A DNA stretch of 22,100 nt from Megamonas sp. UBA1799 (lineage in GTDB: Bacteria > Bacillota > Negativicutes > Selenomonadales > Selenomonadaceae). The translations under genes and the position numbers were made by a program. Positions within the stretch are counted from its first letter, which is position 1. Each line of letters begins with the position of its first letter. The notes beneath the pieces were generated by a model. That model saw only the letters and a list, made by a program, of their open reading frames with translations. It did not search any database and was not told the DNA's origin. Below, in pieces: positions 15,093 through 22,100 of the stretch. The DNA is taken from the NCBI GenBank assembly GCA_002319815.1, contig DCFR01000033.1, forward strand, positions 34,217 through 56,316, written 5' to 3'.

Positions 15093-15197
15093 ACAAGGGG
15101 AGTAGCTTGGAAGGCGTTGCCTTCCTTTACGGTTCTATCGTCAGGACGGGCAGAAAGCCCCGGTGGAATCGGCATGCAGATGCAAGCAAGACCTTGT
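15093..15197 (+). ncRNA. yybP-ykoY manganese riboswitch aptamer
   Basis: The closing stem pairs ACAAGG (15093-15098) with CCTTGT (15192-15197). The conserved GGGGAGTAGC (15097-15106) and GCAAGACC (15186-15193 within GCAAGCAAGACC) flank it. A P2 hairpin GGAAGGC/GCCTTCC lies at 15109-15125, and a second arm carries ATCGTCA and a GGGC/GCCC stem. This is the yybP-ykoY layout, which senses Mn2+ and commonly precedes TerC-family exporters, exactly as here. Recognition is by eye from the conserved ends and from context. Confidence 0.85.
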
Positions 15198-15236
15198 TCT
15201 TCAGGCGTTAATCCGCAGGATGGACAGGGTCTTTTT
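15188..15236 (+). terminator. Riboswitch expression platform: terminator competing with P1
   Basis: AAGACCTTGT (15188-15197) can pair fully, with one G-U pair, with ACAGGGTCTT (15224-15233), followed by a T-run (15232-15236). The left arm is also the 3' strand of the aptamer closing stem. Metal binding should therefore block the terminator and switch the exporter gene on. Confidence 0.75.
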
Positions 15237-15267
15237 CTTATCTTCTGTCGGGAGAAAGGAAGAACGG

Positions 15268-15945
15268 ATGGAACATATTTTTTCAATGGAATGGTTTACG
15301 GCTTTAGGAAGTATTCTTTTGCTGGATATCGTTTTAAGCGGCGATAATGCGATCTTGATTGCTCTTGCTTGTAAAAATTTGGGAGCACACCGGCTAAAAG
15401 CAATGATTATTGGCGGCGCTGGGGCTGTTTTAATCCGCATTGTCTGCACTTTGTTTGCTACCGGACTTTTATCGATTCCTTATTTGGAATTTCTGGGCGG
15501 CGCAGCGCTTTTGTATATCGCGGTCCGCCTTTTGATCGAGCATAGTCCGGAGGAAGAGAATCAAAAAGAATGCCAGCCAGCTAATTTTTGGGCGGCTGTC
15601 AAAACAATTCTGGCAGCTGATTTCCTTATGAGTATTGATAATGTTCTTTCGTTGGCGGGCGTGGCCAATACTGTCCCTGAAGGTAAGTGGAGTCTGATTA
15701 TCTGCGGCTTGATGATCAGTATTCCTATTGTGCTTTGCGGCGCGCAGTTTTTTCTGCTGCTCATGTTAAAATTGCCGGTTATCATTTATTTTGGCGCGGC
15801 TATTCTGGCCTGCACGGCAGCTAAAATGATGGTAATGGACGAGGGGATCGGTCCTTTGCTGGTCGATTATGCCTGGCTGCTGCAGATCATGTTTGTTCTT
15901 TTGGTGCTTTCTATCGGCTGGTATATGAATCATCGTCGGCGCTGA
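15268..15945 (+). CDS. TerC/YjbE-family membrane protein, probable Mn2+ exporter
   Basis: This is a 225-residue integral membrane protein with about seven hydrophobic segments. The family motifs LSGDNA (23-28) and SIDNVLSLAG (122-131) carry paired acidic residues thought to handle metal ions. TerC proteins of the YkoY/YceF/YjbE type export manganese in B. subtilis and help metallate secreted enzymes. GAAAGGA is 7 bases before the ATG at 15268; the open frame extends further upstream through the riboswitch but is not translated in this model. The Mn2+ riboswitch in front is strong support for manganese as the substrate. Confidence 0.92.
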   Translation: MEHIFSMEWFTALGSILLLDIVLSGDNAILIALACKNLGAHRLKAMIIGGAGAVLIRIVCTLFATGLLSIPYLEFLGGAALLYIAVRLLIEHSPEEENQKECQPANFWAAVKTILAADFLMSIDNVLSLAGVANTVPEGKWSLIICGLMISIPIVLCGAQFFLLLMLKLPVIIYFGAAILACTAAKMMVMDEGIGPLLVDYAWLLQIMFVLLVLSIGWYMNHRRR

Positions 15946-16005
15946 AGCCTGATTCATTTTATTTTCATAAATTTTTTGTAGCATTGTAATAAGGAGGAGT
16001 CCATT

Positions 16006-16872
16006 ATGAATACTTTAAAGACAACGGTGCTTATGGCATTGCTGACAGGGATTATGGTTGCTGTCGGCGGAGCTTTTGGCGGATCGCATGGAGCCGCTTT
16101 TATGCTGATTTTGTCTTTTGCCATGAACTTTTTCTCATATTGGTTTAGTGATAGTATTGTTCTTCGCGCTTATGACGCGCAGGAAGTTTCTGCAGAGCAG
16201 GCGCCGGAACTTTACCGTCTGGTGCAGCGGCTGGCTGCCAATGCGGGGCTGCCTATGCCTAAAGTCTGCATTATCCGCTCGGATATTCCCAATGCTTTTG
16301 CTACCGGACGCAGTCCGTCGCATGCTGCGGTAGCGGTTACGACGGGGATTATGCGCTCGCTGAATTATGAGGAACTGGGCGGTGTGCTGGGACATGAACT
16401 GTCTCATATCAAGCATCGTGACACTTTGATTTCTACCATTGTCGCATCTATTGCCGGTGTGATTTCCATGATTGCTAATATTGCCCAGTGGGCGGCTATT
16501 TTTGGCATGGGTCGTTCCAGCGATGATGATGATCGCGGCGGCATTATCGGGATGTTGTTTACGATTATTGTGGCGCCTTTTGCGGCCATGTTGATTCAGT
16601 TGGCGATTTCGCGTTCCCGGGAATATGAAGCGGATCACAGCGGTGGTGAAATTTGCGGTGATCCTTTGGCACTGGCTTCAGCGCTGGAAAAAATTGAATA
16701 TTTTGCGGCCAATGCGCGGCCTATGGATCAGGCAACGCCGGCAACGGCTCATATGTTTATTATTAATCCGCTGCAAAACTCGCGAGAGACTTTTGTTAGT
16801 TTATTCAGCACCCATCCGCCTACGGCAGAACGCATTGCTCGTTTAAAAGAGCAGGCAGCCGGAGAAAGATAA
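16006..16872 (+). CDS. htpX: Membrane zinc metalloprotease HtpX
   Basis: This is a 288-residue protease of the M48 family that degrades misfolded membrane proteins together with FtsH. Two N-terminal membrane segments lie at about residues 7-25 and 30-48. The zinc motif HELSH is at 130-134 with the third ligand E208 in REYEAD. Further membrane segments lie at about 143-168 and 180-202, and the C-terminal tail contains STHPPTAERI, a family mark. AAGGAGGAG is placed well ahead of the ATG at 16006. A strong bidirectional terminator follows. No stress promoter was identified; the 60-base gap after the TerC gene contains TTTTCATAAATTTTTTGTAG but no clear pair. Confidence 0.97.
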   Translation: MNTLKTTVLMALLTGIMVAVGGAFGGSHGAAFMLILSFAMNFFSYWFSDSIVLRAYDAQEVSAEQAPELYRLVQRLAANAGLPMPKVCIIRSDIPNAFATGRSPSHAAVAVTTGIMRSLNYEELGGVLGHELSHIKHRDTLISTIVASIAGVISMIANIAQWAAIFGMGRSSDDDDRGGIIGMLFTIIVAPFAAMLIQLAISRSREYEADHSGGEICGDPLALASALEKIEYFAANARPMDQATPATAHMFIINPLQNSRETFVSLFSTHPPTAERIARLKEQAAGER

Positions 16873-16873
16873 A

Positions 16874-16922
16874 AAAGCATAAAAAAATCTGCATCGTGTT
16901 GATGCAGATTTTTTTATGCTTT
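16874..16922. terminator. Bidirectional terminator between htpX and the GMK-like gene
   Basis: Perfect 22-base arms (16874-16895 and 16901-16922) surround a GTGTT loop. The GC core ATCTGCATC/GATGCAGAT is flanked by runs of seven A and seven T, so it can stop both converging transcripts. It overlaps the stop codon of the leftward gene. Confidence 0.9.
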
Positions 16923-17535
16923 AAGAATGTGAATTTGGCTGCGAAGCCGCTGTGTTGGCGCCGGTAATCAAATTGAATTTATCCGGCGGAAGCATCGTTG
17001 TCAGATCAAGGATTGAAAGCAGTTGGCGTAAAGCCACCTGGGGATCTGTAATGTTTTTGATTACATGCGTTGTGATTTTCCAGTTATCAAATTCTCCGTT
17101 GTTTTCCGCGTATTCCAGATGATGCTTGATATCGGTATTGCTGTGTCCCATATGCAGCATGCGTTCCACCAGCGTTACATAGTCGCACATAATATAAACA
17201 GTTTCCAGACTATGCTTCAATAATCTGCTTAGCTGTTTAATTCCATTGGTATCAAGAATCATCAAACTAATCGGGTACTTTTGCAAAGCGCCGAGCACAT
17301 CTTGTTTTAATATACCGTAGTAATCTCCCTTGTAGGTGACTTTGATAATAAAGTCGTACTTGAAAAAATCAAGTTTATTAACAAATCGGAAGATAGTTGC
17401 ATCGCCGTCAATTTTGTCAGGCTGCCGGGTTGTATACGTTGGGATGTAATAAAGTCCCATTGCAATTAGCTGTTTAATCAGCATGGTCTTGCCGGAAGCA
17501 TGTGGTCCGACAAGTGCATAAATTTTTTTCGTCAT
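16921..17535 (-). CDS. Guanylate-kinase-like P-loop protein
   Basis: This is a 204-residue protein with P-loop GPHASGKT (10-17). The GMK-type nucleotide motif YTTRQPDKIDGD is near 34-45, and a KGDYYGILKQDV segment equals the NYYGTxK part of guanylate kinases. The lid and C-terminal half diverge, and about 25 residues at the end look unstructured, so GMP kinase activity is uncertain. The housekeeping gmk is usually elsewhere, next to rpoZ. I prefer the ATG at 17535 because AGGAG lies 8 bases upstream; the ATG two codons earlier is too close to it. It is the only gene right of the origin read towards it (head-on to replication). It has its own upstream -10-like TATAAT at 17580-17575. A regulatory or phosphonucleotide role remains open. 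Confidence 0.7.
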   Translation of the reverse strand: MTKKIYALVGPHASGKTMLIKQLIAMGLYYIPTYTTRQPDKIDGDATIFRFVNKLDFFKYDFIIKVTYKGDYYGILKQDVLGALQKYPISLMILDTNGIKQLSRLLKHSLETVYIMCDYVTLVERMLHMGHSNTDIKHHLEYAENNGEFDNWKITTHVIKNITDPQVALRQLLSILDLTTMLPPDKFNLITGANTAASQPNSHS

Positions 17536-17788
17536 AACCATATCTCCTATAACATTTCTCTAGTGCATGTTATCATTATATATCTAAACTCAAATAGATT
17601 CTATCATAAAAGCTTCGTTAAATAAATAGAGACAGTATAAATAAGTAATTTTTCCTGGGTAGGAAAGAGGAAAGTTTGTTGATATACTAAGGTATTAAAA
17701 TATTTTTGGAATTTACTGATGGGGAATAAAGGAAATTTGCGTATGGTCAAGAAGTATTATAATTATACTTTATTTTATAAAAGGTCAG
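17536..17788. other. AT-rich divergent spacer with weak promoter elements
   Basis: I see no gene here. A minus-strand TATAAT lies at 17580-17575 for the GMK-like gene, but its -35 is poor. For the rightward permease gene, TATAAT (17758-17763) has a TTGCGT (17737-17742) at a short 15-base spacing. A minor hairpin TTTCCT-GGGT-AGGAAA lies at 17651-17666. Nothing else was recognised. Confidence 0.4.
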
Positions 17789-18556
17789 GTGGATAATTTG
17801 CCAGATATATCAATGTTATGTTTTTTAATGGGAATGGGATTTATTGCCGCGTTTATTGATGCCGTTGTCGGGGGCGGCGGGTTGATTTCAATTCCGACGC
17901 TGCTTTGTACCGGTTTACCGCCGTTGACAGCGCTGGGTACAAATAAAATGGCTTCAGTGATGGGGGCTTTTACCAGTTTTCTTACCTTCATTCGTTCGGG
18001 TAAGGTAAACATGGGTCTGATTAAATATTTGTTTCCTTTGTCCCTGATTGGTTCGGCAGCAGGAGTGCTGACGGTACGATTGATTCCGCCGGATTTCTTG
18101 CGGCCTTTAGTTTTGATTATGTTGATTCTGGTGGCGATTTACAGCGTTTTTAAAAAAAATTGGGGTTCGGAGTCAACCTACCATGGGATGACAACTAAAA
18201 TGTTGATTTTAAGCGGACTGACGGCATTTATCTTTGGCTTCTATGATGGATTTTTTGGTCCGGGAACAGGCTCTTTTCTGCTTTTTGCTTTTCTTTTAGT
18301 TGGATTTGATTTTCTCGGCGCGGCGGCAAATGCCCGGGCATTGAATTTTGCTAGTAATATTGCGGCCGCCGTTTTGTTTTCTTATTTTGGTGCCGTTGAT
18401 TTTTCTTATGCTTTGCCTATGGGCGGAGCAATGATTCTGGGGGCTTTTTGCGGCGCGCGGATGGCTCTTTCTAAGGGCGCTGCTTATGTGCGTCCGTTAT
18501 TTATTCTGGTAACGACGGTGCTGATTGGCAAACAGGTTTGGGACTTATTCAAATAA
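17789..18556 (+). CDS. TauE/SafE-family sulfite/organic anion permease
   Basis: This is a membrane protein of up to 255 residues with about eight hydrophobic segments arranged as two repeats. The repeat marks are FIDAVVGGGGLISIP with ALGTNK in the first half and FYDGFFGPGTGSFL with NFASN in the second, the TauE/SafE (formerly DUF81) pattern. Members export sulfite, sulfoacetate or other small anions; the substrate here cannot be read from the sequence. The start is uncertain: GTG at 17789 has AAAGG only 4 bases upstream, and TTG at 17798 has AGGTGG 5 bases upstream. It is probably co-transcribed with the Ppx/GppA gene 21 bases downstream. Confidence 0.9.
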   Translation: MDNLPDISMLCFLMGMGFIAAFIDAVVGGGGLISIPTLLCTGLPPLTALGTNKMASVMGAFTSFLTFIRSGKVNMGLIKYLFPLSLIGSAAGVLTVRLIPPDFLRPLVLIMLILVAIYSVFKKNWGSESTYHGMTTKMLILSGLTAFIFGFYDGFFGPGTGSFLLFAFLLVGFDFLGAAANARALNFASNIAAAVLFSYFGAVDFSYALPMGGAMILGAFCGARMALSKGAAYVRPLFILVTTVLIGKQVWDLFK

Positions 18557-18577
18557 AAAGCAGGAGGTTTTCTGACT

Positions 18578-19489
18578 ATGATTCAGGCAATTATCGATAT
18601 TGGTTCCAATACGGTGCGCATGGCTATTTATGATATCGAAGGCCAGCAGGTTGAGATGATTATGAAGAAAAAAAATATGGTAGGTTTGGCATCTTATTTA
18701 AAAAATAATGTAATGGAACAACAGGGAATAGATAAGGTGTGCGAAGTATTAGATGAATACCGGGCTTTTTTGCAGAGTTTTCATATTACAGCTGTGACGG
18801 CATTTACGACGGCCGCTTTGCGCAATGCTGCCAATAGCAGTGAAGCCGTTGCGGAAATTGTGCGCCGCACACATATTCCGGTGCGGGTGATTACTGGGGA
18901 TGAAGAAGCTGTTTTTGATTTTATCGGCGCGACGCATGATGTGTTGGATCCGGAGGGGCTGCTGATTGATATCGGCGGCGCTAGTACAGAAATTGTTTAT
19001 TATAAGCAGCAGCAGATTGTCCGAAAGGTAAGCCTTTTGGTAGGGTCGCTGGCTTTAAAAACAAAATATGTGCAGGACATTTTGCCAAATAGTCAGGAGA
19101 TTGCGGCAATGCAAACGGAGGTTGAAAGTATGCTGAAAACCGTTTTGGCATTGAAAAGCATACGACATGCATCAATTTGTGGTATTGGCGGCACTTTTAA
19201 AGGGGCTTGCGCTTTATATAATCTGTTGTTTAAAAGGCGGCGGGAAAATCTGGTTATGCAGGCTAAGCGATTTTTGCCGATGATTGATCTTTATCGGCGG
19301 GATAGAGAAATAAGTGTAGATGATACGATACGGCTTATGAAGGCCGTACCGGAAAGACTGCATACAATCATTCCCGGTTTGGTCATTGCTGATGTTTTGG
19401 CACAACATTTTCAAAGTGATAAAATTATCTATAGTGATTCCGGGGTGAGGGAAGGATATATTTATGATCAGCTGCTCGATAAAAAATAA
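18578..19489 (+). CDS. Short Ppx/GppA-family phosphatase
   Basis: This is a 303-residue protein with the actin-like ATPase fold of exopolyphosphatases and pppGpp phosphohydrolases. The phosphate-binding motif DIGSNTVRMAIY is near 7-18, the catalytic-Glu motif GDEEAVFDFIGA follows, and LLIDIGGASTEIV and SICGIGGTFKG come later. It lacks the C-terminal HD-like half of the long E. coli enzymes, as do many Bacillota and actinobacterial members. It may hydrolyse short polyphosphate or (p)ppGpp; sequence alone does not decide. GGAGG lies 10 bases before the ATG at 18578. A small terminator follows at 19523-19551. Confidence 0.93.
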   Translation: MIQAIIDIGSNTVRMAIYDIEGQQVEMIMKKKNMVGLASYLKNNVMEQQGIDKVCEVLDEYRAFLQSFHITAVTAFTTAALRNAANSSEAVAEIVRRTHIPVRVITGDEEAVFDFIGATHDVLDPEGLLIDIGGASTEIVYYKQQQIVRKVSLLVGSLALKTKYVQDILPNSQEIAAMQTEVESMLKTVLALKSIRHASICGIGGTFKGACALYNLLFKRRRENLVMQAKRFLPMIDLYRRDREISVDDTIRLMKAVPERLHTIIPGLVIADVLAQHFQSDKIIYSDSGVREGYIYDQLLDKK

Positions 19490-19522
19490 AAAAAGCGTTG
19501 CAACCGAGCGTCGTATATGCCT

Positions 19523-19551
19523 TGTCCACCAACGGTTCATGGACATTTTTT
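19523..19551 (+). terminator. Terminator after the Ppx/GppA gene
   Basis: TGTCCA (19523-19528) pairs with TGGACA (19540-19545) around an 11-base loop, followed by six T (19546-19551). The stem is short, so termination is likely but may be partial. The 3' arm doubles as the -35 box of the next promoter. Confidence 0.55.
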
Positions 19552-19568
19552 CCAAAAAATGATATAAT
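19540..19568 (+). promoter_or_regulatory. Probable gyrA promoter
   Basis: TGGACA (19540-19545, 5/6) and TATAAT (19563-19568, 6/6) are 17 bases apart, giving a leader of about 75 bases before gyrA. It means gyrA has its own transcription, apart from gyrB 4.6 kb upstream. Confidence 0.75.
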
Positions 19569-19650
19569 AAAGAGCTGGATTTTTTCACAATTTATGAGAA
19601 ATTATCGGAAATATGGCTGGATTGTTATTTTATAATTTGAGGTGAGTTGG

Positions 19651-22080
19651 TTGGATTTTGGTCAGGATAAAATTGTCCCGGTAAATCTCGCAAAGGTCAT
19701 GAGCAACTCGTATATTGATTATGCGATGAGCGTTATTGTTTCCCGGGCTTTGCCGGATGTACGCGATGGACTCAAACCGGTACATCGCCGGATTTTGTAT
19801 GCAATGCAGGAAGCTGGTATGGGATCGACAAAACCATACAAGAAATCAGCGCGTATTGTCGGTGAAGTTTTGGGTAAATATCATCCGCATGGCGATTCGT
19901 CCGTGTATGATGCGATTGTGCGTATGGCACAGGATTTTTCCATTCGGTATCTGTTGGCTGACGGCCACGGTAATTTTGGTTCGGTGGACGGTGATCCGGC
20001 AGCGGCAATGCGTTATACTGAGGTCCGTATGTCCAAGATAGCTGAATTAATGCTGCAGGACATTGAAAAAGAAACGGTTGACTTCATGCCGAACTATGAT
20101 GAATCGTTAAAGGAACCAGTGGTTTTGCCGGCAAAGTTTCCTCAATTGTTGGTCAATGGTTCTTCGGGAATCGCTGTTGGTATGGCGACGAATATTCCGC
20201 CGCATAATATGCGCGAAGTTATTGATGGTACGCTGCTTTTGATTGATAATTCGGACACGACTCTGGAAGAATTAATGACCGTGATCACGGGACCGGATTT
20301 TCCAACCGGAGGTCTGATTATGGGAACGGACGGCATTCGTTCGGCCTATATGACGGGCCGCGGCGTTATTACCATGCGGGCACAGGCGCATATTGAGATG
20401 CTTTCCAATGGGAAGCCGCGTATTCTGGTGACCGAGCTTCCGTATCAGGTGAACAAGGCCAAGCTGGTAGAAAAAATCGCTGATCTGGTACGTGAGAAAA
20501 CGATCGAGGGCATTACGGATTTGCGGGATGAATCGGATCGCAATGGTATGCGGGTTGTTATTGATTTGCGGCGGGATGCCAATGCCGATGTCGTTTTGAA
20601 TCAGCTGTACAAACATACGCAGATGCAGGATAGTTTTGGCGCTATTATGCTGGCGTTGGTTGAGGGGCGCCCGCGCGTCTTGAATTTGAAGGAAATTCTG
20701 CATTATTATATTAAGCATCAGGAAGAAGTCATTACTCGCCGGACGAAGTTTGAGCTGTCTAAGGCGGAAGCCAGAGCGCATATTTTAGAGGGATTGACGA
20801 TTGCTTTGGATCATCTGGATGCAGTCATCCGGACCATTCGGCAGTCGCGTACGGCGGATATTGCCAAAGAAGCTCTGATGGCGGGTTTTTCTCTTTCTGA
20901 AAAGCAGGCACAAGCAATTTTGGACTTACGGCTGCAGCGTTTGACTGGTTTGGAACGGGAAAAAATTGAAGAAGAATATCAGGAAGTTTTAAAAAATATA
21001 GAGTGGCTGAAGTCAGTTTTGGCGGATGAAGGAAAGATTTTCCAGATCATCAAAGAAGAATTGACCGCGGTCCGGGAAAAATTCGGCGACGATCGCCGGA
21101 CTCGGATTATGGCGGTTGCTTCTATGATGGATGTAGAAGATCTGATTGCTGAAGAAGATGTGGTTATTACGCTGACGCATAATAATTATATCAAGCGCAT
21201 GCCGTTGACGACGTATCGCAGTCAGCGCCGCGGCGGACGCGGTGTAACGGGTATGGGGACAAAGGAGACGGATTTTGTCGAAAATATCCTAATTACCACT
21301 ACGCATTATACAATTTTGTTCTTTACGAATCGTGGTCTTGTGTATCGCTTGAAAGGCTATGAAATTGCTGAAGCGACGCGTCAGGCTAAGGGAACAGCTA
21401 TTATTAATCTGCTGCCGCTGGCCGGTGGGGAAAAGATCACCGCGGTGATTCCGGTTAAGGAATTCCGGGAGGATCGGTACTTATTTATGGCTACGAAAAA
21501 GGGCATTGTCAAAAAAACCGGTCTGGCGGAATTCGATACGGCACGTAAGGGCGGGCTGATCGCGCTTACGCTCGATGAAGACGATGAACTGATCGGCGTG
21601 AAGTTTACGGATGGCGAGCGCACGCTGATTCTTGGAACCCGCGATGGTCTGGCTATTACGTTCCCGGAGAGCGATGTGCGGTCTATGGGACGTAATGCGC
21701 GCGGTGTTTATGGCATTCATCTGAAGGGGCTGGATGAAATTGTCGGTATGGATACGGTTCGCGATGGCATGGAAATACTGACGGTTACGGAAGAAGGCTT
21801 TGGCAAGCGGACACCGGTGAATGATTATCGGGTTCAGAAACGCGGCGGCAAGGGAATCATTAACATGAAGGTGACGGAAAAGACCGGCGCGGTTGTGGGT
21901 TTGAAAGTCGTGCATCCGGAGCAGGAGCTCATGTTGATTACTACTGAGGGCATTGTAATTCGTACGAATGTCAATGAGATTTCCGTGATCAGCCGCAATA
22001 CACAAGGTGTTAAACTGATTAAAACGGAAAGTGGCGATCGGGTTGCTTCTTTAGCGGTTATGGATCAGAAAACCGAATAG
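19651..22080 (+). CDS. gyrA: DNA gyrase subunit A
   Basis: This is a 809-residue breakage-reunion subunit of gyrase. The start is uncertain between GTG at 19642 and TTG at 19651. I chose TTG because GAGGTGA (19639-19645) stands 5 bases before it, and because the catalytic tyrosine then falls at 122 (MRYTEVRM), the same number as in E. coli. The quinolone region reads HPHGDSSVYDAIVRMAQ with Ser83 and Asp87, the susceptible type. The GyrA box QRRGGRG is at residues 525-531 and marks a true GyrA rather than ParC, followed by the six-bladed DNA-wrapping C-terminal domain. The gene is complete; the last 20 bases of the window after it hold nothing recognisable. Confidence 0.98.
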   Translation: MDFGQDKIVPVNLAKVMSNSYIDYAMSVIVSRALPDVRDGLKPVHRRILYAMQEAGMGSTKPYKKSARIVGEVLGKYHPHGDSSVYDAIVRMAQDFSIRYLLADGHGNFGSVDGDPAAAMRYTEVRMSKIAELMLQDIEKETVDFMPNYDESLKEPVVLPAKFPQLLVNGSSGIAVGMATNIPPHNMREVIDGTLLLIDNSDTTLEELMTVITGPDFPTGGLIMGTDGIRSAYMTGRGVITMRAQAHIEMLSNGKPRILVTELPYQVNKAKLVEKIADLVREKTIEGITDLRDESDRNGMRVVIDLRRDANADVVLNQLYKHTQMQDSFGAIMLALVEGRPRVLNLKEILHYYIKHQEEVITRRTKFELSKAEARAHILEGLTIALDHLDAVIRTIRQSRTADIAKEALMAGFSLSEKQAQAILDLRLQRLTGLEREKIEEEYQEVLKNIEWLKSVLADEGKIFQIIKEELTAVREKFGDDRRTRIMAVASMMDVEDLIAEEDVVITLTHNNYIKRMPLTTYRSQRRGGRGVTGMGTKETDFVENILITTTHYTILFFTNRGLVYRLKGYEIAEATRQAKGTAIINLLPLAGGEKITAVIPVKEFREDRYLFMATKKGIVKKTGLAEFDTARKGGLIALTLDEDDELIGVKFTDGERTLILGTRDGLAITFPESDVRSMGRNARGVYGIHLKGLDEIVGMDTVRDGMEILTVTEEGFGKRTPVNDYRVQKRGGKGIINMKVTEKTGAVVGLKVVHPEQELMLITTEGIVIRTNVNEISVISRNTQGVKLIKTESGDRVASLAVMDQKTE

Positions 22081-22100
22081 TAGAATGAATAAAAAAACGA

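Noticed and set aside
16135..16638. 167-codon leftward frame across htpX
   Set aside because: It lies antisense to a clear metalloprotease gene; the composition (His/Asn/Arg-rich) is typical of a reverse-frame artefact.
17651..17666. Small TTTCCT/AGGAAA hairpin in the divergent spacer
   Set aside because: Six base pairs with no T-run and no neighbouring signal; expected by chance in AT-rich DNA.
1..22100. parS sites for ParB/Noc
   Set aside because: I looked by eye for TGTTTCACGTGAAACA-like palindromes and saw none; partial GTTTCACG at about 4598 lacks the second half. A pattern search with two mismatches would settle it.
1..22100. Mobile elements, CRISPR arrays, tRNA or rRNA genes
   Set aside because: No transposase, integrase, regularly spaced repeats, or tRNA/rRNA-like sequences were recognised; the gene order is a conserved housekeeping block.

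Overview
This window is the replication-origin region of a bacterial chromosome, almost certainly from a member of the Bacillota (Firmicutes). The gene order rsmG-mnmG-mnmE-jag-yidC-yidD-rnpA-rpmH, then oriC, then dnaA-dnaN-yaaA-recF-(DUF721)-remB-gyrB...gyrA is the conserved Bacillota origin arrangement. The moderate base composition, a YidC without a lipoprotein signal, an S4/YaaA-recF-DUF721-RemB-GyrB run and a secreted Adhesin-E-like protein suggest a Negativicutes-type organism. That lineage call is inference and was not checked against any database.

Left arm (1-7283), read leftwards: a perfect-consensus promoter at 7255-7283 drives rpmH (ribosomal protein L34), followed by a terminator/attenuator and then rnpA, yidD, yidC and jag (RNase P protein, membrane insertion, KH/R3H RNA binding). 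A second hairpin-plus-U-tract sits directly in front of the mnmE ribosome binding site. The tRNA/rRNA modification genes mnmE, mnmG and rsmG follow, then a gene for a small secreted protein. The first 180 bases hold a dense cluster of DnaA-box-like 9-mers and a long hairpin.

Origin (7284-9247): DnaA boxes lie on both sides of dnaA, giving a bipartite origin. The upstream cluster includes a box overlapping the likely dnaA -35 element. The dnaA-dnaN spacer holds many boxes, a 17-bp-arm hairpin, and a DnaA box + GGGCC + DnaA-trio + AT-rich stretch that I read as the unwinding site.

Right arm (9248-22100), read rightwards: dnaN, an S4-domain YaaA protein, recF, a DUF721 (DciA-like) protein with a zinc ribbon, remB and gyrB form a tightly packed, partly overlapping run. 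After gyrB a yybP-ykoY type manganese riboswitch precedes a TerC-family exporter gene, then come htpX, a leftward guanylate-kinase-like gene (the only head-on gene), a TauE/SafE permease, a short Ppx/GppA phosphatase and gyrA.

Together the genes cover replication initiation (dnaA, dnaN, recF, DUF721), DNA supercoiling (gyrB, gyrA), translation and RNA maturation (rpmH, rnpA, rsmG, mnmE, mnmG, jag) and membrane biogenesis or quality control (yidC, yidD, htpX). I found no mobile element, CRISPR array, rRNA, tRNA or prophage, and no obviously new multi-gene system. The points most worth a second look are the remote DnaA-box cluster, the candidate mnmE attenuator, the variant DnaA-trios, and the GC-skew change that falls after dnaN rather than at dnaA.
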